A DNA stretch of 37,245 bases, taken from positions 1-37,245 of the forward strand of contig NZ_JAEKEG010000077.1 of the NCBI RefSeq assembly GCF_016651255.1, written 5' to 3'. Shown here in pieces: positions 32,963 to 37,245 of this stretch. The number at the start of each line of letters is the position of its first letter. Position 1 is the first letter of the stretch. Both the position numbers and the translations under genes were made by a program. Origin of the DNA: Pseudomonas sp. TH10. Lineage in GTDB: Bacteria; Pseudomonadota; Gammaproteobacteria; Pseudomonadales; Pseudomonadaceae. The notes beneath the pieces were generated by a model. The model saw only the letters and a list, made by a program, of their open reading frames with translations. It was not told the origin of the DNA and searched no databases.

Positions 32963-34098
32963 CGATTCTGTTGAAAAAGTAGCTCCCCTGTCTGGCCTGC
33001 GGCAAAATCTCTGCATTGGCCAGCAGGGAAGCACACAGCATGATGGGACAGTTATCGAGTGGGCAGGATCGGCTGTTTTACTCGTTCAACCTTGAAGATC
33101 ACATTCCAGCCAATCACCTTCTGCGCAGCATTGATCGGTGTCTCGATCTGAGCGACCTGCGCCATTACCTCGCCGATTTTTATAGCCCGATCGGGCGTCC
33201 GTCGATTGATCCTGAACTGATGATTCGCATGCTGATCGTGGGCTATTGCTACGGCATTCGCTCAGAGCGGCGGTTGTGCGAAGAGGCCCATTTGAACCTG
33301 GCGTATCGCTGGTTCTGCCGGTTAAGCCTTGAAGATGAAGTCCCCAACCACTCGACCTTTTCCAAAAATAGACACGGCCGTTTTCGGGACAGCGATCTCT
33401 TTCGCTGGCTGTTCAATGAAGTGCTGCGTCGTTGCATGGACGCAGGCTTGGTCAAAGGTGAAGGCTTTGCCGTAGACGCCAGCATCATCAAAGCGGATGC
33501 CAGCCGGCAGCGCGGTGTACCGGGTGATGAACAGGTCAATTGGAGCGATCCGGCCCTGAGCACCCGCGCCGTGCGTGAGTATCTTGAGGCACTCGATGAA
33601 GAGGCTCTGGCCGAAACGCTACCGAAGCGCCTATCGCTGACTGATCCTCAAGCCCGCTGGACCGCAGCTCCAGGTGGCCCAGCGTTCTACGCTTACTCCA
33701 CGAATTATCTGATCGATACCGAGCACGGCGTGATCATAGATGTGGAACCCACACCGGCTCATCGAACCGCAGAAGTCGAGAGCACCAAGACGATGATCGA
33801 TCGGGTCGAAGCGCAGTTCGACATCAAACCGGAGCGCCTCATTGGCGACACCGCTTACGGTACCGCGCCGATGCTGGCCTGGATGGTGGAGGAAAAAGAC
33901 ATCGAGCCGCATGTGCCGGTGTGGGACAAAACTGAGCGCAAGAACGACAGCTTCTCGAGTAACGATTTCTACTGGAATGAAGAGGCTGAGGAATACCGCT
34001 GCCCGGCCGGCAACGCATTGCGTAGCGAATGGCGAGCCTTTAAGAACGAGCGTTCGCACGTCACAAAAGCCAACACCACGATTATGAAAAGCCTCTGA
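32963..34098 (+). mobile_element. IS1182-family insertion sequence, right end missing
   Basis: A truncated insertion sequence. The left border is taken as cgattctgttgaaaaa (32963-32978), which recurs as a solo copy at 28839. The transposase starts at 33040 and is cut at about 34080. No matching right inverted repeat or target-site duplication is visible. Confidence 0.7.
33040..34098 (+). pseudogene. IS1182-family transposase, C-terminally truncated
   Basis: A DDE transposase of the IS1182 family. About 352 residues remain of roughly 450-480. The N-terminal domain (LFYSFNLEDHIPANHLLRSI, SIDPELMIRMLIVGYCYGIR) is followed by the first catalytic Asp in GFAVDASIIKADAS and the second in LIGDTAYGTAPML. 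The final Glu and the Cys-rich tail are missing; the frame leaves the family after SHVTKANTTI at about 34080 and stops at 34098. The ATG at 33040 follows AGGGA. It is inactive as read. Confidence 0.87.
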
Positions 34099-34349
34099 GA
34101 CTGATTCAACCGCCAGAAAAAGGCCCTTGAAATTGATGTGGTGCAACCCATATTCGAGATCGGTCTGAGAGGAGGGGTGACCTGCCGAGTGCGTCGTCCC
34201 ACCGATAGACACTGTCCATGAGCATTTGCATGAGCACTCGAGGATTCCCCTGCAAGGATTGAGATTGTATCGTTCGCGATTCGACACCAGACTGCTTTTT
34301 GCACTGCTCAGAGTGGTACCCAAAATCGTATCGGATGTGGAGACGAGTC
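34099..34349. other. Junction stretch after the truncated IS
   Basis: No gene is supportable. From 34105 to 34218 a frame without start reads FNRQKKALEIDVVQPIFEIG and further, which looks like a coding relic, perhaps of another mobile element. The rest is featureless up to the PsiE ribosome site. Confidence 0.3.
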
Positions 34350-34868
34350 GTGTCAAAGCTTCATTCTGAAAAGCGTGAGAGCAACTCGACGCTTAAAAAT
34401 TTCAGGCTTCAGTGGGCACTGATGAGTGCATACGAGCGTTTCGAACAAGTGGTCGTTCTTGCGCTAAGTCTCATCATCGCGTCTGTAATCATAATGGCGT
34501 TGCTACAGCTCTGCCGAAGGGTGTTGCCGCTCCTAATTGATGGTGCGCTGGATCCTTTAGACCACAATGTTTTTCAGGCCCTTTTCGGCTCAATGTTCAC
34601 CGTGCTCATTGCTCTTGAGTTCAAGCATTCAATTGTTCGTCCGGCTCTAAGGCGCGACAGCATCGTTCAAGTTCGGACGGTGCTGTTGATAGCGTTGCTA
34701 GCGCTCAGTAGGAAGTTCGTCATTTTGGATTCAGCAACCACACCTGCGCTTACTATTGCCGCGTTAGGCTTCGCTACGTTGGTGCTCGGAGTCGTCTGCT
34801 GGCTATTGAGAGAACGTGAGGATGGACGCAGCGAGGAAATGAGCACTCCCCCTCAAAATCATACCTGA
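34350..34868 (+). CDS. PsiE-like membrane protein
   Basis: A 172-residue membrane protein resembling the phosphate-starvation-inducible PsiE family. Four hydrophobic segments are visible (VVVLALSLIIASVIIMALLQ; ALFGSMFTVLIALEF; VRTVLLIALLALSRKFVILD; ALTIAALGFATLVLGVVCWL), with the family stretch ALEFKHSIV. I choose GTG 34350 (VSKLHS), because GGAG lies about 9 bases upstream; ATG 34335 is an alternative. The protein ends with a polar tail. Its role in Pseudomonas is unknown, and no Pho box is seen. It follows the truncated IS, so it is probably accessory. Confidence 0.72.
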   Translation: MSKLHSEKRESNSTLKNFRLQWALMSAYERFEQVVVLALSLIIASVIIMALLQLCRRVLPLLIDGALDPLDHNVFQALFGSMFTVLIALEFKHSIVRPALRRDSIVQVRTVLLIALLALSRKFVILDSATTPALTIAALGFATLVLGVVCWLLREREDGRSEEMSTPPQNHT

Positions 34869-35025
34869 GTGCTCGAGCCCATTCCGGAGCCGACTGTGCT
34901 CAGTAGTGACGGATGATATGAGCAAGCGATGACGCCGGCGTACCTCATCCTTTTAAACTCATTAGGAGGACGGTGGTCAACCGATCACATATCGAAGATG
35001 CGTTCAATGGCGTTAAGAGGATCGA
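34869..35025. other. Spacer between the PsiE-like gene and the DUF2188 stub
   Basis: 157 bases with no gene. The only landmark is the ribosome site AAGAGGA immediately before the stub at 35026. Confidence 0.3.
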
Positions 35026-35139
35026 ATGGAAAACTACCACATTACTAAGGCTGACAAGAACTGGACACTACTCAAGGAAGGGTCGATAGCTGTCGTTGTC
35101 GACAGACTGCTATCGGCTGAGCGGTCATACCCCGTGTAG
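35026..35139 (+). pseudogene. DUF2188-type small protein, N-terminal stub
   Basis: A 37-codon frame with a good ribosome site (AAGAGGA). The first 20 residues, MENYHITKADKNWTLLKEGS, match the start of DUF2188 proteins (about 65-75 residues, pattern YHV..W.VK.EG). After GS the sequence leaves the family (IAVVVDRLLSAERSYPV) and stops at 35139. It is thus the 5' end of a gene cut at about 35085. Confidence 0.55.
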
Positions 35140-35302
35140 CAGTTGTCAGGACTGCATAATCGAACATCCAATGTTGGTCTATGGCAACCACAAACGAGGC
35201 CAAGTGCATACTCGTCCTCGCCTCATCCTGCGCTCACGCAAGCGCACGGCGAGTGCCCCATGCTCTCTTCCTCGCACTCTGACTACAGGGTAGCTGGCGC
35301 AC
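35140..35302. other. Spacer before the IclR gene
   Basis: 163 bases with no supportable gene and no clear terminator for the IclR transcript that ends here. Confidence 0.3.
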
Positions 35303-36091
35303 TCAAAGCATACACCCAAGCAAGGCAGCATTCTGCTGGAGCACCGGCAGGCATTGATCGCGTAATTCCTGAAGAGTCAAACGTGCGGTAAATGTGCTGA
35401 CACTCATGGCGGCGACCACTTTACCTTGGGCATTTCTCACCGGCACCGCCATTGAACGCATCCCCAGCTCGAGCTCTTCATCGGTAAAAGCAAACCCTTC
35501 GATCCGTGCCTGCTCGATCCTGTCCATGATCACTTTCGGGTCGACGATCATGTGAGCCGTGGTCGGTGACGGAGGATTAGTCAGGTAGCGGCGGATTTCT
35601 TCGTCGCTCGACCCCGCCAACAAGACCTGCCCCGTTGCCGAGCCATAGGCCGGTAGACGTGCACCAAGGCGTACGCCGGTAGTCACGACTTTTGCCGTCT
35701 CAGCACGGGCGACGAATACCGACCAGCCATCTTCGAATACTGCCAAGGAAATCGATTCCCCGAGCGCTTCACGGGCCGACGCCAAATATGGCTGGGCCAG
35801 TTGCGGTAGCGGCGCTGCATCCAGATACGCCGCACCGAGTCGCAAGAACCGAGGCGTAGGTCTGAAGTGCTTGCCGTCATGGGTCAGATACCCCAGATCC
35901 ACCAGTGTGAGCAGGCATCGGCGGGCAGCGGCACGGGTGGTGTCGGTCAGTGCCGCCGCGTCCGATACCGTCAATTGCGAGTGCTCCAAACCAAACACTT
36001 CGATGATTGCCAGGCCCTTTGCCAGACCCGACATACCTTCTGGCGCGCGCACAGCTACGCCATCAGCGGACGTATTTTTCTTGACAACCAT
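35303..36091 (-). CDS. IclR-family regulator (PcaR/PobR-like)
   Basis: A 262-residue IclR-family transcription factor. Residues about 20-80 are the winged helix (GMSGLAKGLAIIEVFGLEHS, LTDTTRAAARRCLLTLVDLG), and about 95-260 the effector-binding domain (LGESISLAVFEDGWSVFVAR, GSATGQVLLAG, DEELELGMRSMAVPVRN). The pattern fits the PcaR/PobR/CatR-type group that governs aromatic degradation. It is divergent from a Rieske oxygenase gene with a 136-base spacer holding inverted repeats. It is therefore the likely regulator of that oxygenase in response to an aromatic substrate or product. Confidence 0.9.
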   Translation of the reverse strand: MVVKKNTSADGVAVRAPEGMSGLAKGLAIIEVFGLEHSQLTVSDAAALTDTTRAAARRCLLTLVDLGYLTHDGKHFRPTPRFLRLGAAYLDAAPLPQLAQPYLASAREALGESISLAVFEDGWSVFVARAETAKVVTTGVRLGARLPAYGSATGQVLLAGSSDEEIRRYLTNPPSPTTAHMIVDPKVIMDRIEQARIEGFAFTDEELELGMRSMAVPVRNAQGKVVAAMSVSTFTARLTLQELRDQCLPVLQQNAALLGCML

Positions 36092-36108
36092 AATTGTCCA
36101 ACGCTCTA

Positions 36109-36146
36109 ATTGTTCGAGAAATGAAACAATGTTCGCTATTCGAACA
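36109..36146. promoter_or_regulatory. Overlapping inverted repeats in the IclR/Rieske spacer
   Basis: TGTTCG-CTATT-CGAACA (36130-36146) is a perfect 6+6 repeat; ATTGTT/AACAAT (36109-36114 with 36125-36130) overlaps it. They lie 82-119 bases before the oxygenase start and just upstream of the IclR start, the usual place for IclR operators. Confidence 0.5.
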
Positions 36147-36227
36147 AAAATAAAACCTCATGTCAACCATGTGCGTGTCGGAAAGAACATTTTTCTGCAG
36201 CCATGAGGACCTGATCCGGGAGAAAAA

Positions 36228-37245
36228 ATGAACATCATTACTGATCGAGTACCTGAAAACCCGCTGTGGCCCGATGGATTGACCCGTGTGCCCTACTGGG
36301 CTTTTCAGAGCGCTGCTGTGTACAAGGATGAACAGACGCGGCTGTTCCAGGGGCCGCACTGGAATTATCTGTGCCTCGAGGCTGAGATTCCCGAGCCCGG
36401 CGACTTTAAGACCAGTTTCATTGGCGAGACCTCGATTGTCGTAACCCGCGACAGCGACGGCGAACTCTATGCCTTCGAGAATCGTTGCGCGCATCGTGGC
36501 GCCCTCCTTGCCCTGGAGGACAGTGGTAAAGCTAAAGACTTCACCTGCGTGTATCACGCCTGGAGTTACAACCTGCAAGGCGATCTGACCGGCATCGCTT
36601 TCAAGGATGGCATCAAGGGCAATGGCGGCATGGCGCCTTCGTTCTGCATGGAACAACACGGCCCGCGCAAGCTGCGCGTAGCGACTGTTCACGGCTTGGT
36701 GTTCGGCAGCTTCAGCGATGACGTGCCCGATATCGAAGAGTACCTGGGCGAGGAAATCCTCAGCCGTATTGAACGGGTTCTCGGCGGACGCAAGCCAGTG
36801 GTTCTGGGCCGTTTCACCCAGATGTTGCCCAACAACTGGAAGCTGTATATCGAGAACGTCAAAGACTCGTACCACGCCAGTATCCTGCATCTGTTTTTCA
36901 CCACCTTCGAGATCAATCGCCTGTCCCAGCGCGGCGCGATCATCGTTGATGAAAGCGGCGGACATCACGTCAGCTATTCAGCCATCGACCGCGAAGCCGA
37001 ACGTCAGGCCGAGCGCGATGCCTCCTATGCAGAACAAAGCATCCGCTCCGACAGCGCCTATCAGTTGCAGGACCCCTCTTTGCTCGAAGGCTTCAGTGAA
37101 GTCGGTGATGACGTCACGCTGCAAATCCTGTCGATCTTCCCCTGCTTCGTACTGCAACAGATCCAGAATTCGGTCGCAGTTCGCCAAGTGCTGCCACGGG
37201 GCGTGGAAACGACTCAGCTCAACTGGACCTACCTGGGCTTTGAAG
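36228..37245 (+). CDS. Rieske aromatic-ring-hydroxylating dioxygenase, large subunit (5' part)
   Basis: The catalytic alpha subunit of a ring-hydroxylating oxygenase, patterned on the salicylate 5-hydroxylase/anthranilate dioxygenase group. From ATG 36228 (GGGAGAA upstream) 339 codons are open to the window edge. The Rieske [2Fe-2S] ligands are Cys87 and His89 (CAHRG), with Cys107 and His110 (CVYHAW). The mononuclear iron ligands are His216 and His221 in [10 protein letters not shown], after Asp213. The rest of the gene, the small subunit and the reductase should follow to the right. The substrate is probably an aromatic acid such as salicylate or anthranilate; that is inference from family pattern. 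Confidence 0.9.
   Translation, partial: MNIITDRVPENPLWPDGLTRVPYWAFQSAAVYKDEQTRLFQGPHWNYLCLEAEIPEPGDFKTSFIGETSIVVTRDSDGELYAFENRCAHRGALLALEDSGKAKDFTCVYHAWSYNLQGDLTGIAFKDGIKGNGGMAPSFCMEQHGPRKLRVATVHGLVFGSFSDDVPDIEEYLGEEILSRIERVLGGRKPVVLGRFTQMLPNNWKLYIENVKDSYHASILHLFFTTFEINRLSQRGAIIVDESGGHHVSYSAIDREAERQAERDASYAEQSIRSDSAYQLQDPSLLEGFSEVGDDVTLQILSIFPCFVLQQIQNSVAVRQVLPRGVETTQLNWTYLGFE

Noticed and set aside
34105..34218. 38-codon relic after the truncated IS as part of the transposase
   Set aside because: The residues do not match the IS1182 C-terminal pattern I know and the frame has no start; it is left as unassigned junction sequence.
1..37245. CRISPR arrays, rRNA genes or toxin-antitoxin pairs
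   Set aside because: No regularly spaced repeats, no rRNA-like sequence and no recognisable toxin-antitoxin pair were seen on either strand.

Overview
The window looks like chromosomal DNA of a Pseudomonas from the fluorescens/putida side of the genus. It is GC-rich, has many LysR-type regulators and LysE/MFS exporters, carries the aerobic cobaltochelatase pair cobS-cobT, a umuDC operon behind a perfect LexA box, a PuuB-like flavin oxidase, and several small Pseudomonas-type hypothetical genes. No database search was possible; family calls rest on motifs and recalled family patterns.

Layout. 1-3.4 kb: tail of a class V aminotransferase, then cobS-cobT and a terminator. 3.4-7.8 kb: a GabP-like amino acid permease, a LysR gene divergent from a LysE exporter, two small unknown genes and a lipoprotein. 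7.9-16.4 kb: a phosphonate cluster made of a LysR gene divergent from phnD-phnC-phnE, an iron alcohol dehydrogenase, the wreck of an OPA/MFS transporter joined to a LysR remnant, phnX (phosphonatase) and a FAD amine oxidase. 16.4-24 kb: Alx/TerC, a tandem universal stress protein, 3' remnants of a lipocalin and a beta-lactamase-fold hydrolase, a GAF-PAS-GGDEF-EAL gene with an in-frame stop, a NERD protein, and a small gene behind a structured leader. 24-28.5 kb: an unknown acidic-tailed protein, a small gene broken by two TAG codons, a LysR/MFS divergent pair and a LysE exporter. 28.6-37.2 kb: a mobile region with an IS end, umuDC, an integrase remnant, a 45-nt 3' fragment of tRNA-Pro(GGG), a P4-like integrase, a truncated IS1182 transposase, a PsiE-like gene, a DUF2188 stub, and an IclR regulator divergent from a Rieske oxygenase that runs off the window.

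How the genes may work together. The phosphonate cluster can be read as a funnel. PhnDCE imports the substrate. The FAD oxidase (from an aminoethylphosphonate-type amine) and/or the iron dehydrogenase (from a hydroxyethylphosphonate-type alcohol) yields phosphonoacetaldehyde, and PhnX splits this into acetaldehyde and phosphate. No phnW transaminase lies in the cluster. The IclR/Rieske pair looks like a separate aromatic-acid module on what may be an integrated element.

Quality warning. At least eight breaks (aminotransferase, cobS, permease, umuC, integrase remnant once, P4-like integrase three times) are single-base indels, mostly in short runs, and the reading frame is otherwise well kept. 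Many may be sequencing errors. Other lesions (large deletions, 5' truncations, Gln-to-stop changes) are not explained this way.
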